From Periplaneta americana (taxonomy: Eukaryota > Arthropoda > Insecta > Blattodea > Blattidae): 64,000 nucleotides of DNA. Position numbers and translations under genes: made by a program. Positions within the stretch are counted from its first letter, which is position 1; every line of letters begins with the position of its first letter. Positions 33,008-46,005 of the stretch are shown here, piece after piece. The stretch lies in NCBI RefSeq assembly GCF_040183065.1, contig NC_091117.1, positions 110,859,001 through 110,923,000 on the forward strand, written 5' to 3'. Under the pieces are notes generated by a model. That model was not told the origin of the DNA. It did no database searches and was given only the letters and a program-made list of their open reading frames with translations.

Positions 33008-33635
33008 GCCCCCCGTTAATTCGCACCCTGATTACATTAATATCTCACTGGATATTTTGTGATATGTTCATGTAATTTTCAAACTTCATTGAGGTTTGGT
33101 ATTGTTTTAGGTGCTATCGTCCTTGTGAAATATTACAAATATCTGGCTTCATGCATTCGTAAATTGTCATACAAAAGCTTAGTTCTGAGTTGGAATGACA
33201 GCAATGTAAGAGATATGCAGATGAACTTCTAATGATGTACAGATCTGCCTTGGACATAACGGCTTTCTTCTTTAGATACGAGGAGGTTTGATAGGCTAAA
33301 TTCAAGTGTGACGTAGTGCGTGCCCCCCGTTAATTCGCACCCTGATTACATTAATATCTCACTGGATATTTTGTGATATGTTCATGTAATTTTCAAACTT
33401 CATTGAGGTTTGGTATTGTTTTAGGTGCTATCGTCCTTGTGAAATATTACAAATATCTGGCTTCATGCATTCGTAAATTGTCATACAAAAGCTTAGTTCT
33501 GAGTTGGAATGACAGCAATGTAAGAGATATGCAGGTGAACTTCTAATGATGTACAGATCTGCCTTGGACATAACGGCTTTCTTCTTTAGATACGAGGAGG
33601 TTTGATAGGTTAAATTCAAGTGTGACGTAGTGCGT
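33008..33635. repeat. 314-bp tandem duplication
   Basis: Unit 1 is 33008-33321 and unit 2 is 33322-33635; both begin GCCCCCCGTTAATTCGC and end GACGTAGTGCGT. I saw only about two or three differences. Each unit contains a minus-strand frame of 63 residues without family motifs; its copies are simply carried by the duplication. The near identity points to a recent event, or possibly to an assembly artefact. Confidence 0.9.
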
Positions 33636-34590
33636 GTTCAAGAAATAAACTAAAATGTACAATATCCGAAATTAAAGTAAGATATTAACGGCAAGTGTTG
33701 ACTTTTTAAATAAAAGTTGAAAGCCGTTTAGAGAATAAGGGCGTGGCAGTGACATCAGGAAGGAGTTCCACCCCAATTCCATGTACCTATGTTAGAAAAC
33801 GCGCCGCCCTCCCCAGGCCATTCAATATAGCTAAGGCCAAGAGGTTCTGTTCAGCATTATGTAGTGCGTACGTAATCATTATTCCATACAGTCTTCATAG
33901 TATTCCTATAATAATGAACAGATACTTTCAATGGGTAAAACGAAATTAACAACTATATACAATTTTTTTGATGAGATGAATCCATTCTTCCGTTATCGAA
34001 CTGTGTCATTAACCATTACTATTAATCTATCTGTTATTTATTCGTAAGAATCCCCTATCACTCATGACTGAAGTATAGTATGTGTAAGCCAAGTAAAATT
34101 ACGTAGGATTATTCTCATATTTAGGTGCATCATGCTGCACTTACGTCTATATGATATTCATGTAGTTCTTTCTTTGAGTTTTTCCAGTCGATTATTATTA
34201 TTATTATTATTATTATTAGTTCTATTATTATTATTATTATCATCATCACTATCAAGAAATAAATATATAGATTATAGAAATCTGCCAGCACTTTAAGAAG
34301 TATGATCATACACACGTTACAACTTCATTTAGGCATATATTTTGAGTCGTGAACGCAGCTAAGATCCATCGACACCGGATCATCGCGCAGTTTTGGCCAC
34401 TTCCTATCTTTTCATCCTACGTCACAGCGCACCAACTGACTAGTAAACTAGAGCGATGAGGAGAAAGCTAGACTTGCTGGATCCATCGTGTGCTAGAAGC
34501 AATCACTAGGGAAGTAGCTGCAAAATAGGGAAGTTACGTAGCATGGGAAGCTGGTGACCTGCTGGCTAGCTCCGATGTTGGAAGTCGTAT
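33636..34590. other. Spacer with an ATT microsatellite
   Basis: A run of ATT/TTA trinucleotides lies at about 34189-34242. No gene is recognised. Confidence 0.5.
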
Positions 34591-34594
34591 TATA

Positions 34595-36011
34595 CAGAGT
34601 GGTCAAAAAAGATGTTACCACTTATATGGAGGTTGTGTTATTATGTTTGATATGTGAAATACATTGTTTGTTTTTATGTTTGGGCTCGGTTCAATCATTG
34701 AACACCTTCAACTTGGGTGCCATCGTTCTGGATACACACATGTATCCGTTGAATCGTGCACTCGATTACTCTATGACACATTGCGACGGGCACGAACTGA
34801 ATCACGTTGGTGATTCGTTGAAGAAGGTCTTGCAGGTCTCTGGGTTTCTCAGCAGAAACACGTTCCTCCACCATCTCCTAAAATCAAAAGTTACATGGCG
34901 TGATATCGGAAGAGCTTGCAGGCCATAGTAAGGGCTCAGCTCTTCCAATCCATGGGTTCATACCCCATTTATAGAGGAAATCCTCTTTTCTCTAATGGCC
35001 AACAATTCAACAAAAATCCTCTTATTAACACATTCCGGAAATGTCTCATCTAGGTACCGGCGAACCACCAGAGCGTAGTGAGCTGGTGCACCGTCCTGTT
35101 GGAAGTAATCTTAATGCATAATATTAAGTGGGATGTTGTCTTCCATGAATGTGCGCAGCATGACAACTTATCCTTCACCGGTAATTATATCTGCATAAAA
35201 AGAAATAATGGACCCACAATACCCAGTTTTAAGATACCACACCACATTTTTGGTGAATCGCGTACATGTTCCCGAAGTTCATGAGAATGGTCTGCGGACC
35301 ATATCAGACAGTTGTGCGTGTTCACCTTGCCAGACACGTGAAATGTAGTTTCATCCAAAAAGAAGAAGAGAACACCAGGATCACAATGCATCATTTCAAC
35401 CAAAATCTGCAACGCTTCCATACGACATCTCTTATCATGTTCAGATAAGGTCTGACCATTTGCAGATGGTATGGCTTCATTCTCAGATCGGAATGGATTT
35501 GTAGAGTACTGAAGCGTGAAATATCCAGCTCCAGGGACAGACGTCTTTCTGGGACTCCGTAACATGGCTTCTTGGACACGCACAATGTTCTCCTCAACAT
35601 GTATAGTACTCCTCCGATCAATGTTTCCTCTGCAGACATCCGCAACAGAACTGATACATACCCACTTGGCGTAGATCCTAGGGACAGTCAGACGTGATGG
35701 AGGATCCTTCTCAAACCATTCCTCAAACTTCCTGCCACCACACTAATGGGTTGATACACTTCCATCCAAGCTGCTACTTTCCTCCTCTCTTCTAGACTCA
35801 ACCGTGCCATAACTAAAAAAACTCTCTGCAAATTTTACATTATTTGTTTCTGTATGTCTGTGGCAACCAGCAACAATACTTTTCACGCAATGACAAAGTA
35901 CATAAAATTGAAACCTAGCCTACAATGACAGAAAATAATACACAAAGTATAAAAATACTATCGAAAACTAAACCTCCCATATAAGTGGTAACAACTTTTT
36001 GGACCATTCTG
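34595..36011 (-). mobile_element. Mariner-like transposon
   Basis: Inverted ends run from 34595 (CAGAGTGGTCAAAAAAGATG, then TTACCACTTATATGG) and from 36011 inward on the other strand (CAGAATGGTCCAAAAAGTTG, then the same TTACCACTTATATGG). TA lies immediately outside both ends (34593-34594 and 36012-36013). The length (1,417 bases) and a single minus-strand transposase frame are what a complete mariner has. Confidence 0.85.
34695..35810 (-). pseudogene. Mariner-like transposase, frameshifted
   Basis: The start at 35810 opens MARLSLEERRKVAAWMEVYQ, the first helix of the N-terminal helix-turn-helix that binds the transposon ends. The catalytic region follows: FLDETTFHVSGKVN (first Asp, about 35400-35360), HVRDSPKMWCGI, and FQQDGAPAHYALVVRRYLDE (second Asp, about 35105-35050). 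The end, at a stop near 34695, matches the usual mariner C-terminus (RITNVIQ ... CRV-type region). The third acidic residue and its PRSPDL-type context are not readable. At least three frameshifts (about 35730, 35185, 34990) disable it. Confidence 0.8.
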
Positions 36012-36014
36012 TAT

Positions 36015-36978
36015 TTGGTTTGTAGCTTAGGGCTCGCTCGAAATTGTATAACTAAGTGAAATAGCTCCTCCTCGCGTTTACTGGTCTGATATTTTGATGA
36101 ACTAGCCAGATTATTGTACAGAGGAACATGTTCTAATTGTCCAAAGTTTGATTTAGTTTCAATACATTACAGTTGAGTAACAGTCGTGTAAGAGTTCTAG
36201 AATATTCTGTAGCCTACTAGATTAATTTTATTACCGTTCATTCTCCTAGTTATCTTTGATTATTTATTTCTCTTTAGTTATTATTAATATATTATTATAT
36301 TAATAGTGTAGGCCTATACTATATGTTCATATTCATTTACATTTGCTATCAATATAGCCTATTTATCCATTTTTACACCCAACTTGGTCTCGTCTCTTGC
36401 ACTTCGTCATACTGATAAACCCTCTTCAGTTTTATCTTGACAAGATAGACGTGTCTCAATACGGAATGGCACCACGGCGTGTCACTTTCTATTTATGACA
36501 AAAGCATGAACGCACTCAATAATGAGAATACAGATAAATTTGGCCTAAAATATTACAATTTTTCTGTATCTCTAAACCAGGAATATACTTTTCTAACCAA
36601 TTGGTAAAGAAATTACACACTCTTCTCCACATTACGCCCTCAAGTCCGATCGAGCCAAACGACTATTTTATTACAGTTATCTCACAGCCAATTTGCTACT
36701 TTCCTAAATTGAGATAACTTATCCTTATCCTGCTTGTAGTTGTCCGTGGGTTCATAATGCGGCAAAACAAATATCGGGATGAGCCCTAAAAGAAACGAGC
36801 CATGGACCTACAACTCCCATCCACACAAATGTCGTCATTTTCCAATTTAAAATCTTCTGAAATCTGATCCTTGGCTTTCGTGTGTCGCCTTCGGTACTCC
36901 AGGCAGAGTTATTCCATGTATATATCATGTTAAAACTTCATGTCTTTGACTGATATGGTTCTATTTAGACTTTAGACT
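36015..36978. other. Spacer without a recognised gene
   Basis: Only short frames in A+T-rich sequence; nothing supportable. Confidence 0.4.
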
Positions 36979-37120
36979 AAATTTTCAAAGTTTTTATTGT
37001 AAAGACCATTCGACTTATCAATTCACATGTGATGAACATAAACATGCTGTTTTCTATGTGTTCATCACATTGTGAATTGATATGTCTGACGGTCTTTACA
37101 ATAAAAACTTTGAGAATTTA
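36979..37120. mobile_element. Hairpin MITE
   Basis: About 60 bases starting AATTTTCAAAGTTTTTATTG are repeated in inverse at the right end (CAATAAAAACTTTGAGAATT), leaving a loop of about 20 bases. The unit can fold into one long stem. No coding content. Confidence 0.75.
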
Positions 37121-39299
37121 CACAGCTTATCGGACCCAACATGGTTATCAAATTCAGAGTAGAGATGGGAAGTCTGATTCATTGGAAGAATAGATTCAAT
37201 TGTAATGAATCACTAAAGTGATTCGTTCATATGATTCACAGCTGAAACGATACCAGTAATGAAACGTTTGTCTTATTGCCATCACAGTAAGATTTTTGTG
37301 TCCAACCGGAAGTACCTATTGAACAGCCACACCCTCGGTTCTCTTCACTGCGCATGCGCGGTCTTTTACAAGGTATGTGACGAGGTTAGTGAGTTAGTTG
37401 AGGGGATATCTAAGTGAAGTGAAGTAGAGGATCTTAAATCATTGAAATATTTTCACATATTCCTCGGCCTCTCATCACTTTATATATCTCCGGAACCAAT
37501 ATATTAACCTTGTCACATACAGGGACAACATTTTATTTTTACTAACATTTCTAATATTAACCTAGCTATACCTTTGGATCAATGATTGAGAACCGGAAAC
37601 ACCGTTTGCTACCCCCTTCCACAACGTAATATACAAACAAATCACTTTACTAAGTATAGGAGGGAAGAAAAGTAGTTCATGCATTTACGTAAACTAGGAA
37701 ATATCACGCTTTTGAGTTTGATAATTTCCATTAGGTTTTTTATCAAAATACAGTACAGTATTAACAATGAGTGTTTTTAATCACGAACTGAGCTGTGTAT
37801 GCGGACGTATTCATTATGCATTGTATGTTATACTGTCTACAGCACATTAGCGTACAATATAGAGAATGAAGTTAAATTGAAAAATAATCATAATATGGAT
37901 ATTTAAACACATTTTTGAAAATGGTGGTCGTTCATTTCGATACAGGTTTCAGTTCTAATGTGCATATTATCGCACTATAGACTAGTGTACGTAATTCCAA
38001 TTACCAGGTTCGTACTTCGCATCAGTAACTCTTGTTGAAATAATTCTGTACCTACTCTATAAAAGAGTACCTTACGTACTGTAAATTCAATCTTCACTTC
38101 TGACCGATCCGAAAAGATAAAATTACTCAGACATGTTATCTACTGTCAGTCCAAGTGGTTATGTCGCAGGGTCGTAGAAAGGGATAAAAATCACGTGACA
38201 GTTAATTACTTAACGAGCCCTTTTATTTAAGTTATTTTAAACAACTGTATGGGTATAATATTACGTAGCTGTCCAATTCCTAACAGAAATTTAATGTTCT
38301 CAGAAAAGAGCTAAGACAGCCCAGCCACTAACCTTTACAGAGAGGCGAATAGAAGCAGGTGGGGGAAATCGGGATGCGACGTAGCACTGCCATCGTGATC
38401 TAATATAGGCCGTAAGGTAGACCACGTGACTCGCTTAACAGCTGATCGCGAAGGGCGGTCTTTCAACCATATCAATTAATTGCAGTACATGAAAAATAAC
38501 ATATATTTCTCTGAAATGCAGTGTAATCGCGTCAGTAAAATTTTAAACAGTGATTGTGAGACACTTGAGACACAATTCGCTTGCAACGTAAGGTATAATG
38601 TTATTTTTAGTGTGAAAATTACGTTGTTGCAGGCAAAGTTCTTATGTGTAATACCTGCCTTTATTTTGATTAAATATTGCGCCCTTATGTGGTTAAGTGA
38701 ATTTTTGGTGTTATAAACAGTAAATATGTGTAATAATATACACGTGAAAGTGAAACATTGACTGGGATGTAAAGTAAATTATGATTATGCCTAAGTGCAG
38801 CGTTACTGATGTTACTCTTGTCTAATCCATTATTGTTAGTTTACTGTATTTGTTTTATTAAATTTAAATTATTGCGTCCTTATTATGTATGAATAATCTA
38901 CATTATACATAATACGACGTTTGATAATATACACAATTTGAACTAAAAGCGAGATACATATAGTATATTATGAAAAATTTTACTTACCTTATAGTTTTCA
39001 TTACTGTTACAGTATCTAGTATTGTAATTAATTGAAATAGAGCACGCTCGCTTCATTACGAAATTCTTGCACATTCATTTAAGCACGTTTCAACAATTTT
39101 CAGTTGCATCGCACGCATATTTTGATGTGTTGACATTATAGGTTTTGTGTACTCTATCAGTACTTGCCTTATTTCTATATTCGCAATTCTGCATCATAAT
39201 TAAGCATAACGCTACGTATAACTTGTAAATGCAATTTTTCTACACTTCAATTGTATTTATTCGTTTCATACGATACTCCAGTCTGATTAATTTAATATG
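37121..39299. other. Long A+T-rich stretch without a recognised gene
   Basis: It has short ORFs only (for example 38480-38716, 78 residues, no motif). At 37157 the word TAGAGATGGGAA followed by repeated GATTC/GAATC words resembles a hAT-type end, with a possible partner near 46545. About 37310-37400 and 38330-38470 are less A+T-rich and could be regulatory, but I cannot support a promoter. Confidence 0.4.
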
Positions 39300-39495
39300 T
39301 TACCAGGGCTAAACTAGCGCTGAGGTAGTTCCCTTCGTATTCATACACCTTGCATATACTAATTAGTTCGGTTAGTTCAGGCTTTTATTATGCCTTGCTT
39401 AGAGGATGAAATACATCTCCACAAAAAATAAATTCAACTGTTTTCAGTTCAGAAGTTACCGGAATTATACCTCAGCGCTCGTTTAACCCTAGTTA
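39300..39495. mobile_element. Short MITE with about 28-bp inverted ends
   Basis: The left end includes GGGCTAAACTAGCGCTGAGG (39307) and the right end its near complement (CCTCAGCGCTCGTTTAACCC, about 39472-39491). The interior is single copy and non-coding. I could not fix a target duplication. Confidence 0.65.
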
Positions 39496-39519
39496 AGTAA
39501 TATAACCGTATGTACATTT

Positions 39520-40150
39520 CATAGGAGGGACTGTGGTGAATTTTCTACCTATAAGTAAGGAAGATAACCGTGTTCTGAAGTTTATCCTAAATATATTCTT
39601 CTTTATTAAATCTCAAAATATCTTTCGTTATCAACTTAAAATGTTGGCGCAAATAGGTTATGTTAACATGGTGAATTCTCTTCACATAAAAATAACACAG
39701 TTGTATAATTATTCCTGCCACATTATGCAACAAATAAATGGAACTAGCCGGAACTTATGCACACATTGCATTGAATAACAATTTAATTGTATTATTTATT
39801 TGTTCCCTACTACTACTGGGTCGTATTGAATTCTATTTATCTAACCTACCAGATGAAGTAACACACAACCGTACGTACCTACACTTATTTCATAGGAGGG
39901 ACTGTGGTAAATTTTCTATCTACAAGTAAGGAAGATAGATGTGCTAAATTAAAATCACAATATAAATAATTCTTCTTTATTAAATCTCAAAATAGCTTCC
40001 ATTCCGAACTTAAAATGTTGATGCAAACAGGTTATGTTAACATGTAAAACTCCGTTCACATTAAAATAACATAGTTTTGTAATTATTTCTGCAGCATATT
40101 ATGCAGTAAGAAGTGAACGTATCTTATACACACATTACACTAAATAAAAT
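39520..40150. repeat. Diverged tandem duplication, period about 371
   Basis: Unit 1 starts near 39520 and unit 2 near 39891, both with CATAGGAGGGACTGTGGT; shared blocks continue (TTCTTCTTTATTAAATCTCA, then CAGGTTATGTTAACATG or a close form). Divergence is visible throughout, so the event is old. Short frames in unit 1 are not kept in unit 2 and are not taken as genes. Confidence 0.75.
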
Positions 40151-40622
40151 TGAGCACCGACACGCATTAAAGTAATATATTTCACTCAGCTCCGTATACT
40201 CAAATAGAAAAGCCCGTCCCATCGAGTGACGTCACACATCCTGCATTACAGCCTGGTCTAGGTCACGATGCAGTAGACGTAGGCAAATGGACGACAGTAC
40301 CTGTGCGAAAATGATTCAATATTGAAAGCTCTTTCGTCACTGGAAAACGCGAAAATATTTTTGGAACTTACTGTTTACTATGACCGTAAGGCTACTGTGA
40401 CTGTATATGCGGTTTTGGATCTGTGTGGAGGACGGTTTTTTTATGTTTAATATTGGTCGACCAGCAAACTTGCTATACAGACCACTGTTAAATGATGGAA
40501 TATCACATGCAGAATATCATGTTGAGGTTGGCTCTAAAGGCTCCTCTAATTAATTTAAATTAATTAATTAAACATTTTTGTCAATTATGTGAACAAAAAT
40601 ATGATGATTTTCTGTGTCAAAT

Positions 40623-43349
40623 TTATGAAGAGTCGTCAGTATCACTAAGAAGGATGTCTTGAGGGAGTTTCCTTTTAAGTCGAGATGGCTGACAAGATCT
40701 TGCTCCAATGTTATATGTCACAGCTCCAGGAACACCGGGAAGTTTGTTGAAGAAAGATTTTGACATTGAATGGATGTATTGTTCCAGTGGAAGAATTCCC
40801 AATTCTTGATGCAGTTGTTGATTTCTTACAAACCAGGGGGCATTTGTTGCAGTACGCAGGAACTTGTTCTGGAGAACTTGTAGGCGATGCATGTGTGTCT
40901 TATTTGCTGTCCCCCACACTGGCGCTGCATAAGTTAAAAGAGGTCATACAAGCGAGGTGTAGAGTAGCATTGAACAGTCCAATCCAATTTGTGAACGTCT
41001 ATTAACCAAAGGGTATAATTTTCGAATTCTAGAAGAGGTTAGTATAACAATGCGAGTTATATGGGCATTCCATGTAAGTTTCGTGTCTAATAGTATTCCC
41101 AAATATTTGACAGCTTCTTGACTAGAGAGCCATGTAACTTGTTCATTTAGAAGAACCAAAGGAGGTGGATTATGAATAGGCCTTAAAGAGAAGATTTTAG
41201 CTTCTGTCTTGGTAATGTTGAGTAGTAATCTCCAGTCAGAGAACCATTTAGACAGCTCCTGTAAGGATGTCTGAAGAGTGCTGATTGCAGTATTTAGGTT
41301 ACTATGATAATAAAAGAGAACTGTATCATCAGCATACATAGCTATGTGTGACGGTTGTAAACATGGAATGTCATATGTGAAGATATTGAAGAGAAGTGGT
41401 GACAGTATAGATCCTTGTGGTACTCCGGCTAAAACTGGACGAAGCGTTGATTTAATGCCATCTATACGTACTGAGAACTGACACTCAGATAAAAAACTTT
41501 TCACGATGCGTGTGAGATAGTCAGGAAAACCAATTCTATATCATTTTAGCATTAGTCCATCATGCCAAACAGTATCAAATGCTTGGGCAATATCCAGAAA
41601 CACAGTGGTAGTATACTGTTTTTCTTCAAAGCCTTTTATAATGGATTCAGTGACTCTTTGCAGTTGGTGTGTTGTAGAATGTTTTGGACGAAAGCCAAAC
41701 TGAAAATCTGGTATTATCTTGTTTTGGAACGTAAATTTACAAATGCGATGATGAATAACCTTCTCAAACAATTTCGATAGCGTGGGCAGTAAGCTAATAG
41801 GTCGGTAACTTGATGGCAAGTGCTTAGGTTTGTTAGGCTTATGAAAAACAATTATTTCAGCAAGGTTCCAGGCTCGAGGAAAGTACCCAATTAAAAGGGC
41901 AGCATTGAAAATTATCGTCAAGTAAGTAAGAGCTTTGTTGGTGAGCTTCTATAGTACAATGTTGGGTATAAGATCATGGCTTGGAGATTTTTTATTTGGA
42001 AGCCTTTGAATGAAGTGAGACAATTCTTGTGGAGTAGTATAGGAAATTTTCTCTGGCACAATCGGTTTATTAATATTTTCTATAAGTTCTTTTTCTAATT
42101 CAGAGGTAGTCTGTTCATTTTTATTCTCGTTTGGGGTGAATACATGTTGATAATGAGATGCAAGCAAGTTACATTTCGACTCTGTATCTGTGGCTATTTG
42201 AGAGTCTAACTGAAGTGTCGGGATGACTGTTGGCTCGCGTAGAATACGCTTTGTAGAGTACCAAAGAGTATTATCAGCTTCAGATAGAGATGATAAGTAA
42301 GACTGATATGACTGCAGGCGATGTTGTTCAAGATTTGTCTTGACTAATCGTATGAGATGATTCAGCTTCTTCCGCTGCCATGGTTGCCTCTCTCGTTGCC
42401 ATTGTCTACGAATACGATGTTTTTCCTTAATTAATTGGAGTATGGAAGATGGTAAGTAGTAGCGCGTTAATGGCCGCTTGGAGCACATTGTAGAATAATT
42501 TACACATGAGCATATTCTGTCCGTAAAATGTTGAACATCATTGTCAATATCTGTTGCTGTTAGTGGATTATATTCTGTGACTAACATTGAGTCTAGAGTC
42601 AACTGAAATTTATCTCAATCAACAAAACCATTAATAAGGCGTTGCACTTTAGGTGTTACATTAGGAGATAATTGGAAAGTAATCAACACTGGACAATGAT
42701 CTGAATCTAGTGCTGTTAATGATGCAATATAAGTTGGTAAATGCATATTCTTTTGAATTCCGATGTCAAGAATATCGGGAAGATTGGCGGGATTATATGG
42801 ATAGTGTGTTGGTTCAGTTGGTGCGAGAATATGGAGACCAAGTTGTTAATGCAGTTGTAAAGACGATGTCCATTTGGGTTCGTTACTCTGCATCCCCATG
42901 ATGTGTGTTTACAGTTTAGATCGCCCACAAGAAGTGTTGAACCGACTGAGGGAAATAAAAGAGCAAGGTATGCAGTATTTAGCAAATATTTTGGGGGCTT
43001 ATAAGCACAAAATAAAACAAAATCATGGTTATTTTGACACTTAATTTTGATTCCGACTGTTTCTATATCAGACGTATAAGGAAGAAGGACTTGATGATGT
43101 GTAATATTTCGCTTAATTAAAATGGCAACACTACCAGATGCATTTGAAGCATTCCTATCATTTCTATATATTTTATATCCTGGAACAGTGAAGACTTCGT
43201 TTGGAAGAAAGTGAGTTTCTGTGATGCAGGCTATCATAATATTATGTTGACAAAAAGGCAATCAGAGAAGATCGTTTCATTCTAATACCATCAGCATTCC
43301 AATTGATTATAGTGAGTTGATGAATAGAAATTTTATTATTTGCTGCCAT
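40623..43349 (-). pseudogene. Jockey-like LINE ORF2 (endonuclease, reverse transcriptase)
   Basis: ATG 43349 opens the APE-type endonuclease: NWNADGI (about 43300), ITETHF, and LVGDLNCKHTSWG (about 42920-42880). A frameshift near 43260 and another near 42740 break it. The linker (42602-41949) contains a Gln/Arg-rich stretch. Reverse transcriptase motifs follow: KPNKPKHLPSSYRPISLLP (about 41850-41795), FLDIAQAFDTVWHDG (about 41600-41555), GVPQGSILSPLLFNIF (about 41430-41385) and MYADDTVLFYY (about 41345-41310). Stop codons interrupt at about 41949, 41541 and 40940. The C-terminal part has LQVLQNKFLRTATNAPWF. The enzyme would nick target DNA and prime cDNA from it; this copy cannot. Confidence 0.85.
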
Positions 43350-44875
43350 TCTGGAAGTAAGATGACAGAGAAGAGATAAAATAATCTTTAATTTCTGACA
43401 AGAATGGAGTCAATAAAGTGATAATGTGCTGAATAACCTTAGAGAGTAGATCGGTTAATAGAGATGAAGTGGAAGATTCTGGAGCAGGTTGACTTATAGG
43501 GCGACGGTGACTCTGCTCAAAGGATCCTTTCACTGCATTTGCATACGTCTTAGATCGAGAATTTGCTTGAAATTTTGACGTAGATGGTTGAGACATTGAA
43601 GGATTTACTTGATGTTGAGAATCTTCTGTGCGTTGAAGTAATGGTTGCGAAGATTCTGGAACATGAGTCCGTTTTTCTTGTCTTAACTGAACACCACGTG
43701 AGAGTTTTTCCTTCAATTGTAAATAGTGTTCACAGCCTCTGTAGTTAGCTGGATGTTGTTGTTGACAGTTCACGCACTTAGGCGGTATTGTTTTAGGATT
43801 TGGGCATTGAGAGAAATGATGAGCCTCTAGACATCGTACGCAGCGTGGTTCGAGTTGGCAGTAGTTCTTAGTATGACCAAAATTTTGGCACCTTGTACAC
43901 TGAGGAATCTCTTTGGATTGGCGTCTGATTTCGACTTTAACTATACTGTAAAATAGGCGACTGAGATTTAGTATTGATTTACCTTGGTCATTGTTATCTA
44001 GTTCTATTGCACAAAGTGGAGTGAGCTGTTTGTTCTTTCCTAGAAGTCTCGTTACTTTATGAACTGGATAGTTAAGTTCTTCAAGGTCGACTTTTATCTC
44101 TTCATCACTGAGAGAGTAGGATACATTTCGAATAACAGCAGAAAATTTCGTTTCAGAGGGATTTTTATAAGTATAGTATTGCTGACGAATTGAGTCAAAG
44201 TAAGTAGTAAGTGATCGAAAATCATGGGATGTTGATGCTTATGCTTTTATGATTGAACCTTTCAACTCTGTATGAAATTCTGATTGTACATAATTCTGTA
44301 TGCTTTGTAATAAGAGCTGATAGTTTCTCAATGTTCCTTAAGCAGATAGGTGGAATTTTTTCCTTTTGAAGTGTAGAAGCAGCAGAAGGTTCCTCCATGC
44401 TGTCTTCTGTAGCTAAAGGCTGAAATCTGTTTTGAGTTGGAATGTTGGTGTAACACGTCATATTCTGTGCTATTTCTGTATTTGAGCTTGTGCACGGCCG
44501 CTTATTAATTTGCATATTAGAAGGGGTTGCATTCAGATTAGGTACTGAAGAGGCTTTCTTGTTCGCAGTATTTAAGATAGTAACATTTTTACTTCCAAGA
44601 GGAGTCAACTTAACATGCTTAGCAGAAAGAGTTTTCAGTGATTTTTTAGGTAGCTGCATAAATATTGTTTTTTTTATCTTCTTTTGTTTGTAGCTAGGCA
44701 CCAAGGAAATGTTTACAGAACCTGTGTAATTTCCACAATTATTAATATTTATATCGCTACTCACAGTTTCCATTTGATCAACCATAGTATGAAAATCATG
44801 TTCAAATGTGCTAGGATCTAAACCAGAAGAACCGGATTCATTTCCAGAAGAACCACTAATTTTAACTGTGTTCAT
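43336..44875 (-). pseudogene. Jockey-like LINE ORF1 (nucleic-acid-binding gag-like protein)
   Basis: The start is taken at ATG 44875 (a frame without ATG extends a few codons upstream). The N-terminal third is Ser/Asn-rich and without a known fold. After a single frameshift near 44222 the frame continues with a PRE_C2HC-like domain (about 44100-43960: TRLLGKNKQLTPLCAIEL) and three zinc knuckles: CTRCQNFGHTKNYC (about 43910-43870), CVRCLEAHHFSQC and CVNCQQQHPANYRGC (to about 43730). Such proteins coat the LINE RNA and target it to chromosomes or telomeres in flies. The C-terminus is Gln/Ser-rich, ends FQNGSK, and its stop overlaps the ORF2 start. Confidence 0.82.
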
Positions 44876-44999
44876 GCTTGAAGAAAGTTTTTCACGCACT
44901 CGCACCAATGAATAATAATGTTAATTTGAAAACTAATTAAACCATTATTTTAAGTAATTAAACAACACTATAACAAAATAAACAGTGGAGGACGGTTGA

Positions 45000-46005
45000 A
45001 CTTCATTAGTAGAAGGGGTGGGAGTGAAGTACATTAAAAAATCAGGTACAATAAAAATTTAAGTAAAAATAAAATGATGTCCCTGTGCTTTGTAAAAGAC
45101 TGCGCATGCGTAGTGAAGAAAGCCGAGGATGATATTTATCCACTCGTGTGTCGCTGTTCGATAGGTAGGCCTATTTCCAGTTGGACACACAAAATTTCCT
45201 GCAATGGGACGAACGTAGTAAAACGAATAGAAATTTACTGTATTTCCATTTTTATTCTTCATTCGTTACTATTTGCTTTACGTTCACGTTTTGTTCACTA
45301 GATGACAGCATATTGCAGTTGACTGAATAGTGGAAAACTGACGCGGTAAGAAATGAAGAAGATCGTCCTCTGCGGTATTACGGTAAATTGAAGTACTGGG
45401 ATAACAAATTAGTTCAAAAGAATCGAGTTTTTGTTTTTTGTTTTTGTTTGCCTTTGAAAACTACAGAACGGTATGCCTAATTGGCGTGTGTGTATGCGTG
45501 CTTCCTTTTCTGACTCTTTATATTTCAGTACATCAAAATGTTCTAAAAATGGTACTTTATGTGTTTTGTGTTATGATATTCACAAGCTTTCCTTCTTTTC
45601 TTTTTTGCATTTTTCTATAGACTTAACGGTACTGATCTAACTTGATGTTTATAAACTTCAGATACACTTTTATTTCAAATTGTTAGAGGTTCTCTCTTAT
45701 TCCGTTCAGGGCAAAAATATTTTTATAAAAAACGTGATAAGTAATAATAACATTCGTACCCATATGAATAAGATGTACAAGTATGGATATATTGGACTAT
45801 ATAAATTCAATTAAGATTCAATCATGATTTCGACTGGGCTGGATAACTACTGTAATATTAAAAATAATAAATAAATACATAATTGATAAACCGCGAAAAC
45901 AGCCGTTTTCATTTTCTGCCCATTTCAAAACATTAATAAATTATGTATTATATATCGGTATCAGCATTTTGTTTAAATACAAGCTCTAATCTTCATCCTA
46001 TAACC
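45000..46005. other. A+T-rich spacer
   Basis: Short frames only (45074-45301, 45438-45620), with no motif. Nothing supportable. Confidence 0.4.

Larger units (their letters stand above)
40437..44984 (-). mobile_element. Nearly full-length Jockey-like LINE
   Basis: A 13-bp direct repeat GTGGAGGACGGTT (40424-40436 and 44985-44997) flanks 4,548 bases, so the copy is complete or nearly so at its 5' end. On the minus strand it has a short 5' leader (44984-44876), ORF1 (44875-43336), ORF2 (43349-40623) and a 3' UTR (40622-40437) that closes with a short A run at the junction. ORF1 and ORF2 overlap by 14 bases. Only a handful of breaks occur, so it is younger than most elements here. Confidence 0.88.

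Noticed and set aside
33114..33305. Minus-strand 63-residue ORF repeated at 33428-33619
   Set aside because: It is carried by the 314-bp tandem duplication and has no family motif.
33008..33635. CRISPR-like or satellite array
   Set aside because: Only two long units without spacers, in an insect genome.
38330..38470. A G+C-richer stretch with a CACGTG-like word as a promoter
   Set aside because: No gene follows on either strand that I can support.
40760..41005. Plus-strand ORFs across the Jockey LINE (40760-41005, 41562-41780, 42710-42901, 44490-44693)
   Set aside because: They are antisense shadows of the minus-strand ORF1 and ORF2.
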